This document shows, piece after piece, positions 26,362-34,592 of a stretch of 64,000 nt of DNA; the first letter of the stretch is position 1; every line of letters starts with the position of its first letter. The translations under genes and the position numbers were made by a program. The stretch spans positions 1 to 64,000 of the forward strand of contig CAMDMZ010000008.1 of assembly GCA_945902805.1 (NCBI GenBank), given 5' to 3'. The notes below the pieces were generated by a model, which was given only the letters and a program-made list of their open reading frames with translations, did not search any database and was not told where the DNA came from. The DNA is from Propionivibrio dicarboxylicus (GTDB lineage: Bacteria; Pseudomonadota; Gammaproteobacteria; Burkholderiales; Rhodocyclaceae).

Positions 26362-26377
26362 TGGCACGCTCCATGCA
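26362..26377 (+). promoter_or_regulatory. sigma54 promoter of nifHDK
   Basis: TGGCACGCTCCATGCA has a consensus -24 element and GC at -12. It ends 90 bp before the nifH ATG, leaving a long leader. Confidence 0.85.
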
Positions 26378-26419
26378 ACAGCCTTGTTGAGAGCACGGGA
26401 ATTCCCGTCACCTCGATAG

Positions 26420-27352
<933 letters not shown>

Positions 27353-27382
27353 TCCGGACTGAGTATCCCTCCGCAATTCAAC

Positions 27383-27413
27383 GGGCGCTGTGCACGCATG
27401 AGTGCCGGCGCCC
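27383..27413 (+). other. Stem-loop between nifH and nifD
   Basis: GGGCGC (27383-27388) pairs with GCGCCC (27408-27413), just before the nifD ribosome site AAGGAG. It may stabilise the nifH mRNA segment, which is usually the more abundant one. Confidence 0.5.
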
Positions 27414-27429
27414 CACAAGGAGAAGCAAG

Positions 27430-28908
27430 ATGTCTACGTTGACACGCGAAGAAACCGAAGCCCTCATCCAGGAGGTGCTGGAGGTTTATCCCGAAAAGGC
27501 CAAGAAGGACCGCGCCAAGCATCTGGCGGTGAACGACCAGGCCGTTGAACAATCCAAGAAGTGCATCACCTCCAACCGCAAGTCGCTGCCCGGCGTGATG
27601 ACCATCCGTGGTTGCGCCTACGCTGGCTCCAAGGGTGTGGTGTGGGGTCCGATCAAGGACATGATCCACATCTCCCACGGCCCCGTCGGTTGTGGCCAGT
27701 ATTCGCGCGCCGGGCGCCGTAACTACTACGTCGGTACCACTGGCATCGACACCTTCGGCACGATGAACTTCACCTCGGACTTCCAGGAGAAGGACATCGT
27801 CTTCGGCGGCGACAAGAAGCTCGCCAAGCTGATCAACGAAGTCGAAATGCTGTTCCCGCTGCACAAGGGCATCTCGGTTCAATCTGAATGTCCGATCGGT
27901 CTGATCGGCGACGATATCGAAGCCGTCTCGAAGAAAGCTGCCAAGGAAATCAACAAGCCTATCGTTCCAGTGCGCTGCGAAGGCTTTCGTGGCGTCTCGC
28001 AATCGCTTGGCCACCACATCGCCAATGACGCGATCCGAGACTGGGTACTGGACAAGCGCGATGGCCAGCAGTTCGAGTCGACACCCTACGATGTCTCGAT
28101 CATTGGCGACTACAACATCGGCGGTGACGCTTGGGCCTCCCGCATCCTGATCGAAGAGATGGGTCTGCGCGTGGTCTCGCAGTGGTCCGGCGACGGCACC
28201 CTGGCCGAGATGGAAAAGACCCCCAAGGTCAAGCTCAACCTGTTGCACTGCTACCGCTCAATGAACTACATCAGCCGCCACATGGAAGAGAAGTACGGCA
28301 TTCCCTGGCTCGAATACAACTTCTTCGGCCCGACCAAGATCGCCGAATCGTTGCGTGCCATCGCCGCTTTCTTCGACGACAAGATCAAGGAGGGTGCCGA
28401 GCGCGTAATCGCCAAGTACCAGCCGATGATGGATGCTGTGATCGCCAAATACAAACCGCGTTTGCAAGGCAAGACTGTGATGCTCTATGTCGGTGGCTTG
28501 CGGCCGCGTCATGTCATCGGTGCTTACGAAGACCTGGCGATGGAAGTGATCGGCACCGGTTATGAGTTTGGCCACGGTGACGACTACGACCGCACCATCA
28601 AGGAAATGGGCAACGCCACGCTGCTCTATGACGATGCCAATGGCTTCGAGTTGGAAGAGTTCGTCAAGAGGCTGAAGCCTGATCTCGTGGGTTCCGGCAT
28701 CAAGGAGAAGTACGTGTTCCAGAAGATGGGCATCCCGCTGCGCCAGATGCACTCCTGGGATTACTCCGGTCCGTATCACGGCTACGACGGCTTCGCCATC
28801 TTCGCCCGCGATATGGATATGGCCATCTCGAATCCCTGCTGGAGCAAGCAGACACCGCCCTGGCTGAAGAAGCCGGAGGTTGAAGTCGAATTGAAGAAGG
28901 CTGCCTGA
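27430..28908 (+). CDS. nifD: Mo-Fe nitrogenase alpha chain NifD
   Basis: NifD (492 aa) is the alpha subunit that holds FeMo-co and half of the P-cluster. P-cluster ligands C62, C88 and C154 are at canonical positions. FeMo-co ligands are C274 (LLHCYRS) and H441 ([13 protein letters not shown]). The composition is Mo-type; there is no delta-subunit gene as in V- or Fe-nitrogenase. Confidence 0.99.
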   Translation: MSTLTREETEALIQEVLEVYPEKAKKDRAKHLAVNDQAVEQSKKCITSNRKSLPGVMTIRGCAYAGSKGVVWGPIKDMIHISHGPVGCGQYSRAGRRNYYVGTTGIDTFGTMNFTSDFQEKDIVFGGDKKLAKLINEVEMLFPLHKGISVQSECPIGLIGDDIEAVSKKAAKEINKPIVPVRCEGFRGVSQSLGHHIANDAIRDWVLDKRDGQQFESTPYDVSIIGDYNIGGDAWASRILIEEMGLRVVSQWSGDGTLAEMEKTPKVKLNLLHCYRSMNYISRHMEEKYGIPWLEYNFFGPTKIAESLRAIAAFFDDKIKEGAERVIAKYQPMMDAVIAKYKPRLQGKTVMLYVGGLRPRHVIGAYEDLAMEVIGTGYEFGHGDDYDRTIKEMGNATLLYDDANGFELEEFVKRLKPDLVGSGIKEKYVFQKMGIPLRQMHSWDYSGPYHGYDGFAIFARDMDMAISNPCWSKQTPPWLKKPEVEVELKKAA

Positions 28909-28938
28909 GTCAAGAACCGAAACCATTCCCTCAACTTA

Positions 28939-28969
28939 TGCCCGGCACCACAGATGAGTGGTGCGGGCA
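28939..28969 (+). other. Stem-loop between nifD and nifK
   Basis: TGCCCGGCACCAC pairs with GTGGTGCGGGCA around a 6-base loop and ends directly before the nifK ribosome site AGGAG (28971-28975). A role in mRNA stability or NifD:NifK stoichiometry is plausible. Confidence 0.5.
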
Positions 28970-28981
28970 AAGGAGATGAAG

Positions 28982-30550
28982 ATGCAAGTTGCAGACGATA
29001 TCAAACCGTGTTTCCCCCTGTTCGGCGATGCCGATTACCAGGAGTCTCTGAAAAACAAGCAGGAACTCTTTGAAGAAAAGCACCCGGCCGCCAAGGTGCA
29101 GGAAGTATTCCAGTGGAGCACGACCAAGGAGTACCAGGAACTCAACTTCAAGCGCGAGGCATTGACCGTTGATCCGGCCAAAGCCTGCCAGCCGCTCGGT
29201 GCCGTACTCTGTGCGCTCGGCTTTGAAAAGACCCTCCCCTATGTGCATGGCTCGCAAGGTTGCGTGGCTTACTTCCGTACCTACTTCAACCGTCATTTCA
29301 AGGAACCGGTCGCTTGCGTTTCGGATTCGATGACGGAAGACGCTGCGGTCTTCGGCGGCCAGAAGAACATGTTCGATGGCCTTGAAAATGCCAAGGCGCT
29401 TTACAAGCCGGAAATGATCGCGGTATCGACCACCTGCATGGCCGAAGTCATCGGCGACGACCTCAACGCCTTCATCACCAACACCAAGAAAGCCGGCCAC
29501 ATTCCCGACGATTTTCCCGTGCCCTTCGCTCACACGCCGTCCTTCGTCGGCTCGCACGTGACTGGCTGGGACAACATGTTCGAAGGCATCATCCGCTCCT
29601 TCACACTGAACACCATGGAAGACAAGGTGATCGGTTCGAACAAGAAGATCAATCTTGTTCCCGGTTTCGAAACCTACCTGGGCAACTTCCGTGTCCTGAA
29701 GCGCATGATGGCCGAGATGGGTGTTGACGCCACCATGATGTCGGATCCGACCGAGGTGCTGGATACTCCGGCCGATGGCGAGTTCCGCATGTATGCGGGC
29801 GGCACCACGCAAGCCGAGATCAAGGATGCGCCGAATGCCATCAGTACCATTCTGATCCAGCCGTGGCAGTTGGAAAAGACCAAGAAGTTCGTCGAGAACA
29901 CCTGGAATCATGAGGTGCCCAAGCTCGATGTCCCGATGGGAATCGACTGGACCGATGAGTTCCTGATGAAGGTTTCCGAACTGACCGGCAAGCCGATTCC
30001 GGACTCACTGGTCAAGGAACGCGGCCGTCTGGTTGACCTGATGTCGGACAGCCACGCCTGGCTGCACGGCAAGAAATTCGCCCTGTACGGTGACCCCGAC
30101 TTCCTTCTGGGAATGGTCAAGATCCTGCTCGAATGTGGTGCCGAGCCGACCCACATCGTTTGCCATAACGGCGCCAAGCGCTGGAAAAAGGCGATGGAAG
30201 CGCTGCTGGCCGAAAGTCCGTTTGGCGTGAATGGCAAAGTGTATGCGGGTGCCGATTTGTGGCACATGCGCAGCCTGTGCTTTACCGACAAGCCGGATTT
30301 CCTGATTGGCAACAGCTACGGCAAGTTCATTCAGCGCGACACCCTGCACAAGGGCAAAGCGTCTGAAGTGCCGCTGATCCGCATCGGCTTCCCCTTGTTC
30401 GATCGTCACCATCTGCATCGCCAGACGACGATGGGATATGAAGGCGCCATGCAGATCGTGACCACGCTGGTGAATGCCGTGCTCGAAAAGCTTGATGCTG
30501 ACACCATGGGTATGGCTACCACCGACTACAACTTCGACCTGGTCCGTTAG
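28982..30550 (+). CDS. nifK: Mo-Fe nitrogenase beta chain NifK
   Basis: NifK (522 aa) completes the alpha2-beta2 MoFe protein. P-cluster cysteines are C69 (AKACQPLGA), C94 (GSQGCVAYFR) and C152 (STTCMAEVIGDD), with the serine of TPSFVGSHVTGW near S187. The start at 28982 is preceded by AGGAG; two earlier in-frame starts are too close to, or upstream of, this site. Confidence 0.99.
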   Translation: MQVADDIKPCFPLFGDADYQESLKNKQELFEEKHPAAKVQEVFQWSTTKEYQELNFKREALTVDPAKACQPLGAVLCALGFEKTLPYVHGSQGCVAYFRTYFNRHFKEPVACVSDSMTEDAAVFGGQKNMFDGLENAKALYKPEMIAVSTTCMAEVIGDDLNAFITNTKKAGHIPDDFPVPFAHTPSFVGSHVTGWDNMFEGIIRSFTLNTMEDKVIGSNKKINLVPGFETYLGNFRVLKRMMAEMGVDATMMSDPTEVLDTPADGEFRMYAGGTTQAEIKDAPNAISTILIQPWQLEKTKKFVENTWNHEVPKLDVPMGIDWTDEFLMKVSELTGKPIPDSLVKERGRLVDLMSDSHAWLHGKKFALYGDPDFLLGMVKILLECGAEPTHIVCHNGAKRWKKAMEALLAESPFGVNGKVYAGADLWHMRSLCFTDKPDFLIGNSYGKFIQRDTLHKGKASEVPLIRIGFPLFDRHHLHRQTTMGYEGAMQIVTTLVNAVLEKLDADTMGMATTDYNFDLVR

Positions 30551-30565
30551 GACCGGCTGCGCGAC

Positions 30566-30662
30566 TCGATGGCGGCGTTGGGCGGTGCTCGCAATCCTCA
30601 CGTACAAAACGTACGCTCCGGTTGCTGTGCTCCGTCCGCCTTGCCCTCGGGCCGCTCGCTCG
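30566..30662. repeat. REP-like intergenic element with hairpin (nifK-nifT)
   Basis: The segment is GC-rich. Its centre is CGTAC, AAAAC loop, GTACG (30601-30615), flanked by imperfectly paired arms GCAATCC and CGGTTGC, then TGCTCCGTCCGCCTTGCCC. Similar CTCCGGTTGCTGTGCTCCGTCCGCC-type intergenic sequences are common in betaproteobacterial genomes. It would lower read-through from nifHDK into nifT. Confidence 0.55.
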
Positions 30663-30687
30663 GTCCCTGAACCGTCAAGGAGCTCTC

Positions 30688-30912
30688 ATGGCCAACATCA
30701 TGGTCCAGAAGGACGCCAAAGGTGCGTACGTGTTCTATCTACCCAAAAGGGATTTGGAGGACGCCATCGTTTCGATGGAGTTCGACACCCCGGAAAAATG
30801 GGGTGGCGAGATCAAGTTGAACAACGGTGGAGCCTATTACATCGAACCGCAGGCGTTGCCTGCACGCTTTCCCATTTCACTACGGGCAAAGCGCATCGAC
30901 GCCGCTGAATAA
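30688..30912 (+). CDS. nifT: NifT/FixU protein
   Basis: This 74-aa NifT shows the diagnostic sequence FYLPKRDLEDAIVSMEFDTPEKWGGEIKLNNGG. NifT is conserved after nifK in many diazotrophs but is dispensable where tested; its role is unclear. The start at 30688 has AAGGAG nine bases upstream. Confidence 0.93.
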   Translation: MANIMVQKDAKGAYVFYLPKRDLEDAIVSMEFDTPEKWGGEIKLNNGGAYYIEPQALPARFPISLRAKRIDAAE

Positions 30913-30933
30913 CCCATTTTCAGGAGAATCATC

Positions 30934-31131
30934 ATGGCAATGAAAATCGTCCAGGCTGAATGTACCTCGTGCGGCGACTGCAAGCCGGTTTGCCCCACCA
31001 CCTCGATCACCGACAAGGGCGGCATGTACAAGATCAACGTCGATACCTGCACCGAGTGCGAAGGCGAACACGATTCGCCGGCCTGCCTCGATGCCTGTCC
31101 GGCAGGTGAGTCCTGCATCGTGTTCATTTGA
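30934..31131 (+). CDS. 2[4Fe-4S] ferredoxin, nif-associated
   Basis: This 65-aa ferredoxin has CTSCGDCKPVCP and a second motif CTECEGEHDSPACLDACP with enlarged spacing, the FdxN-type arrangement. It lies 21 bp after nifT in the nifHDK operon and may donate electrons to NifH. Confidence 0.9.
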   Translation: MAMKIVQAECTSCGDCKPVCPTTSITDKGGMYKINVDTCTECEGEHDSPACLDACPAGESCIVFI

Positions 31132-31149
31132 TCTGAACGGGAGGCCCAC

Positions 31150-31863
31150 ATGTCGCAATCGATTACCCGCGAAGCCGCGTTGCGCGTAGCGTTGGCAGCA
31201 CGCGAACTGGGTGGCCTCTCCGTCAAGGAACTGGTCTCGGCCCTGGTTGAGCGGCTCGACCTGCCACTGACCGAAGGCAAGCTGAAATCCGTTACCGTCG
31301 CCGATCTGCAGGTCATTCTGCAGGGCGACGACATCGTGCAGACCGATACCCCGAGGGACAGCCTCAAGCACGCGGTTCGCCTGCTCTGGGGCGAAGGCGT
31401 GACGGGCAGTGACTTGCCGCCAGTGGCTCCCTATTCGGAAGGCGACATGCCGGGATCGATCCGGGTCGCCTGTGCCTCCAACGGGGCTGAAATGCTGGAT
31501 GGCCATTTCGGTTCCTGCGAACGCTTTCTGGTGTACCAGGTCTCGCCGGGTGAGCGGCGGCTGATCGACGTTCGGCCGACCATTGAGTGTGACCACGCCG
31601 AGGATCGCAATGTCGCCCGCGCCGCACTGATCAATGATTGCCAGGTGGTCTATGTGCAGTCGATCGGGGGGCCGGCGACTGCAAAAGTCGTGCGTGCCAA
31701 CATCCATCCGGTAAAAGTCGGTGCTGGCGGAACGGCGGCAGACACCTTGGTCAAGCTGCAGGATGCCCTCGTATCACCTCCCCCCTGGCTGGCCCGCATC
31801 ATGGGGGTCGAGGCCGGGTCGCTGGCAAAGTTTGCTGCGGACATGGAAGCGGCTGACGCATGA
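31150..31863 (+). CDS. nifY: NifY/NafY-type FeMo-co carrier
   Basis: This 237-aa protein combines an N-terminal helical domain (about 1-95; AAREAALRVALA-type SAM-like fold as in NafY) with a C-terminal NifX-type cofactor-binding domain (about 105-225; VACASNGAEMLDGHFGSCERFLVY). It would hold apo-NifDK or FeMo-co during maturation. Residues KVGAGGTAA near 188-196 are encoded by a dispersed repeat copy at 31713-31737 within the NifX domain, where relatives usually have a variable charged turn. Confidence 0.85.
   Translation: MSQSITREAALRVALAARELGGLSVKELVSALVERLDLPLTEGKLKSVTVADLQVILQGDDIVQTDTPRDSLKHAVRLLWGEGVTGSDLPPVAPYSEGDMPGSIRVACASNGAEMLDGHFGSCERFLVYQVSPGERRLIDVRPTIECDHAEDRNVARAALINDCQVVYVQSIGGPATAKVVRANIHPVKVGAGGTAADTLVKLQDALVSPPPWLARIMGVEAGSLAKFAADMEAADA
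31713..31737 (-). repeat. Dispersed 24-bp repeat, copy 7 (inside nifY)
   Basis: AAAAGTCGGTGCTGGCGGA then ACGGCG is read in frame on the plus strand as KVGAGGTA in the NifX domain of NifY. Confidence 0.85.
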
Positions 31864-32144
31864 TTACCGTCGGGATCGTCGAGCGAGTTGCCGATGCGGT
31901 GGCCGAGGCTAGTCCTTTCCTCCTCGACATTGACTTGCAAAAGCAGCTACGTGGGGAGTTTGATGGGTTGCGCGTGGTCGTCTGCAGTGACGATGACGTG
32001 CCGGCCAACGTGTCGCCCGCCCTGGGCAATTCACGCTGCAAGCTGTACTACCTGGATGCCGGCGAACACTGCGTCAAGCTGACCCAGGACGCCGCTGCCG
32101 CCAGTGGCCTGGTGGTTGGACTGCTTGGTGCGGATGACGACTGA
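31860..32144 (+). CDS. Conserved small nif-operon protein, unknown function
   Basis: This 94-aa protein starts with a 4-bp overlap with nifY. It has an N-terminal amphipathic helix (VERVADAVAEASPFLLDIDLQKQL), a strand LRVVVCSDD, and KLYYLDAGEHCVKLTQDAAAASGLVVGLLGADDD. I do not recognise a named domain. The coupled position between nifY and the LRV gene suggests a nitrogenase-accessory role. Confidence 0.65.
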   Translation: MITVGIVERVADAVAEASPFLLDIDLQKQLRGEFDGLRVVVCSDDDVPANVSPALGNSRCKLYYLDAGEHCVKLTQDAAAASGLVVGLLGADDD

Positions 32145-32916
32145 ACGCAAGACGGTTTCAGTATCGGTTGTGGCGCTGCAGGAGGCGTCACTGTGCCACC
32201 AGTGTCGCTATGCGACGAGCCTGATGCCGGGTGGGCAATGTGATCCGAACGATGTCTGCATCATGGCCCACAGCGGGCGGCGTATCGACCGCTTTCTGAA
32301 GCGGCACACCGACGAAGCGCAACACTACCTGCAGGACAGTTTCTGGGAACGCCGCGCCATCGCCGCGCGCTATGCGCCCTTGGCGGCCATTGCCGACTTG
32401 GTGCGTGACAGTGATGAAGTGGTGCGCCGCGTCGTTGCGTCGCGCCTGCCGCCGGAAGCTGCTGTCGCGCTGATGCATGATCCGGATCGCGAGGTGCGCA
32501 TCACCGTCGCGCACCGGTTGGAGCCGGATGCCCTGCTGAAAATGGCGGGCGATCCAGACTACATGGTGCGGGTGGTGATCGCCCGCCGTCTGAGTCACGG
32601 CAAGTTGCCGCGTTTGGCGGAGGATCCGGAACGGGAAGTGCGCAAGACCGTCGCCCGCCGCCTGCCGGCATTTGCCCTGTCGCGCATGATCGATGATCCC
32701 GAGGTGGAGGTACGTCGCATCGTCGCCGAACGTGCGCTGCCGCAGGATGCCGCACGACTCCTCGATGACGAGGATTGGCTGGTGCGTCTGGCGGCGGTCC
32801 AGCATGCACCGCTCGATGCCACGCGTGCCTGCCTTGACGATGTGGAAGACGAGGTTCGCCATGCCGCCTGGACACGTTTGCAGCAGGGTGACAAGCCTAC
32901 GGAGATTCTGAAATGA
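32134..32916 (+). CDS. 4Fe-4S leucine-rich-repeat-variant (LRV) protein
   Basis: This 260-aa protein matches the LRV protein known from the Azotobacter vinelandii nif region. An N-terminal cysteine cluster (CHQCRYATSLMPGGQCDPNDVCIMA) binds [4Fe-4S]. It is followed by about eight 24-residue helical repeats of the form DPDREVRITVAHRLEPDALLKMAG (about residues 85-250). The start at 32134 overlaps the upstream gene. Its partner is unknown; the repeats suggest a protein-docking scaffold. Confidence 0.85.
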   Translation: MTTERKTVSVSVVALQEASLCHQCRYATSLMPGGQCDPNDVCIMAHSGRRIDRFLKRHTDEAQHYLQDSFWERRAIAARYAPLAAIADLVRDSDEVVRRVVASRLPPEAAVALMHDPDREVRITVAHRLEPDALLKMAGDPDYMVRVVIARRLSHGKLPRLAEDPEREVRKTVARRLPAFALSRMIDDPEVEVRRIVAERALPQDAARLLDDEDWLVRLAAVQHAPLDATRACLDDVEDEVRHAAWTRLQQGDKPTEILK

Positions 32917-33899
32917 ACACGACGACAAGCCGGGATATGAACTGGAGCGACCTGTCGCGCCAGATTGCCGAACTTTGCGTGCGCGTGCCGGCCTCATCCG
33001 GGCCGGCCGTGCTGGCACGCGAATTGACGGTACTGGCGCCCGAACTCGCTTTTCGTGAGGTACTGGCGCGCGGCGGCTGGTACCGGCTGGGCGGTGTGGT
33101 GGACGCCAGCGGTCATCACATTGCCGACGACCTGGAACACTGGGCCGAAACCGAGTTGCAGGCACGTGATGACGACATGGCGGCGTTGTGTGATGACTTC
33201 AACGACCTTGGCTTGTGCGCCACCCGCCTGTCCGGCCGTACGCATTATTTTGTTGCCGCGACCGGAACCGAGGCGTCCGACTTCGTGCAGCTGGAGATCG
33301 AGGAGCTGCAGGAACAGGTGTGCCACCCGCTGTTCGATGGCGAACGCATCCCGGCGGGAATCGAGGAACTGGTCGATCCGCGCGGGTCCGAAAGCAATTG
33401 TGGCGGCGAGGCCCGCCCGCTCGGCGCGCCCTTCCTAACCCTGCGTCGCCTGACGCCAATGCGCAGCTTTCTCGAACGGATGCGCAACCAGAAGCCCGAA
33501 CCGCAATCCATCCATCGTTTTATCGAAGCCTGGGAGAAGAGCAGCGCCGGTGCCGCCACGCAGTTCTCCAATCACTGGGTTATCGCCGTGCGGGAACACC
33601 TGGATCGCTACAAACAGACCATCCTGCACGCAACACCGGTGGCCGCTATGAATGGCGCCCCGCCCAAGTTCGCCGCCGCTTTCGGCATGCAGGGGCTAGC
33701 CTTGCACGACGCGCTCAGCCGCTACGACAAATCAGTCGGCTACCCAATGGCCTGGTTCTTTCACATGCTCACCACGCGCAGCGCACCGCATGCGCTGGCG
33801 AATGCAGTGATCGATGACGTGCAGGCCGGTTTCAACTATCTGCCGGATCGCGATGCAGAGGTGGTCAAGGACTGGCTGTACCAGCCTTATGGCTTCTGA
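32913..33899 (+). CDS. Hypothetical nif-operon protein (orf328)
   Basis: This 328-aa protein overlaps the LRV stop by 4 bp and ends the nifHDK operon. I do not recognise its family. Visible parts are an N-terminal region (ELAFREVLARGGWYRLGGVVDASGHHIADDLEHW), an acidic helix (LQLEIEELQEQVCHPLFDGERIP), and a conserved C-terminus (SRYDKSVGYPMAWFFHMLTTRSAPHALANAVIDDVQAGFNYLPDRD). The last segment is duplicated at 37725-37845 with only synonymous changes, showing it is under strong protein-level selection. Confidence 0.7.
   Translation: MNTTTSRDMNWSDLSRQIAELCVRVPASSGPAVLARELTVLAPELAFREVLARGGWYRLGGVVDASGHHIADDLEHWAETELQARDDDMAALCDDFNDLGLCATRLSGRTHYFVAATGTEASDFVQLEIEELQEQVCHPLFDGERIPAGIEELVDPRGSESNCGGEARPLGAPFLTLRRLTPMRSFLERMRNQKPEPQSIHRFIEAWEKSSAGAATQFSNHWVIAVREHLDRYKQTILHATPVAAMNGAPPKFAAAFGMQGLALHDALSRYDKSVGYPMAWFFHMLTTRSAPHALANAVIDDVQAGFNYLPDRDAEVVKDWLYQPYGF
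33717..33837 (+). repeat. 121-bp direct repeat, left copy (in orf328)
   Basis: This segment of orf328 matches 37725-37845 over 121 bp with 11 substitutions, all at third codon positions. Confidence 0.9.
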
Positions 33900-33929
33900 C
33901 GACAAAGTTCTTCGAAGCACGGATTCTGC

Positions 33930-34110
33930 TCAGCCGATCGATGCCACCACTTTGATCTGAATTCCCACCTGCTGTTGTCTTGTCAGGTGAAAGGGGGCGG
34001 CCGAGCGGCGGGTCAGGCGTGCCAGCAGCGGCATCCCGTCGACCCGCAGCCGCACGTGGCGAACGACGGCGGCACCGGTGTCGCTCGCGGATCGGTACAC
34101 GACCCCGTAG
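33930..34110 (-). pseudogene. ModC C-terminal remnant
   Basis: The minus strand encodes DTGAAVVRHVRLRV joined directly to [29 protein letters not shown] and a stop. It matches the end of intact ModC (45015-45300), except that about 43 residues between the two VRLRV segments are missing. It lies 30 bp after orf328 and has no start or ATPase domain. It marks an ancestral orf328-modC junction. Confidence 0.8.
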
Positions 34111-34397
34111 ATGTCCTGCGTTCTACCCGTACCGGCGGACACGTACGCACCAAGTTGGGAAACTTAGCTCCTGAAACGGTGCAAGGAATATTCCCGAACA
34201 TCACCAAGGTGTGCCGTATAACCCGGTCCGAGTTACGGATGCCCACGTTTCAGGTTGAAGCAGAGTGGTGAACCCATGCAGGACAAGGGGCCTGTCGATT
34301 TCCGTCAGGCTGGCGCAAATATTGCGTGCCATAGGCTGATTGATTGTTGTGAGACCCTAAAACAGCGCTGCACTTAAATTGCAGACTCATCACCGCC
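34111..34397. other. Intergenic, nothing recognised
   Basis: Between the ModC remnant and the small ORF at 34398 I see no gene, sigma54 element or NifA site. Confidence 0.4.
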
Positions 34398-34592
34398 ATG
34401 GCCAACTATTTCAATTCGCGCAATACCTATGGGCAGGGCAAGCTTTGCGAGATTGATGCTATCGCAGCACGAACCCTCTTGGGTCAGCAAAAAGACAAGA
34501 GTGACGCCTACTCGCCGCGTCTCGAACAGGCTTTCCTACCTGCTGTACTCGCCGGGCGCGATGACGAGGCCGCCAAGGTTTTCATCTATTGA
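34398..34592 (+). CDS. Small hypothetical ORF coupled to the GGDEF/EAL gene
   Basis: This 64-codon ORF (MANYFNSRNTYGQGKLCEIDAIA) has its stop overlapping the start of the following gene. The end (SPRLEQAFLPAVLAGRDDEAAKVF) faintly resembles periplasmic sensor domains of chemoreceptors, so it may be a remnant rather than a working gene. Confidence 0.3.
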   Translation: MANYFNSRNTYGQGKLCEIDAIAARTLLGQQKDKSDAYSPRLEQAFLPAVLAGRDDEAAKVFIY

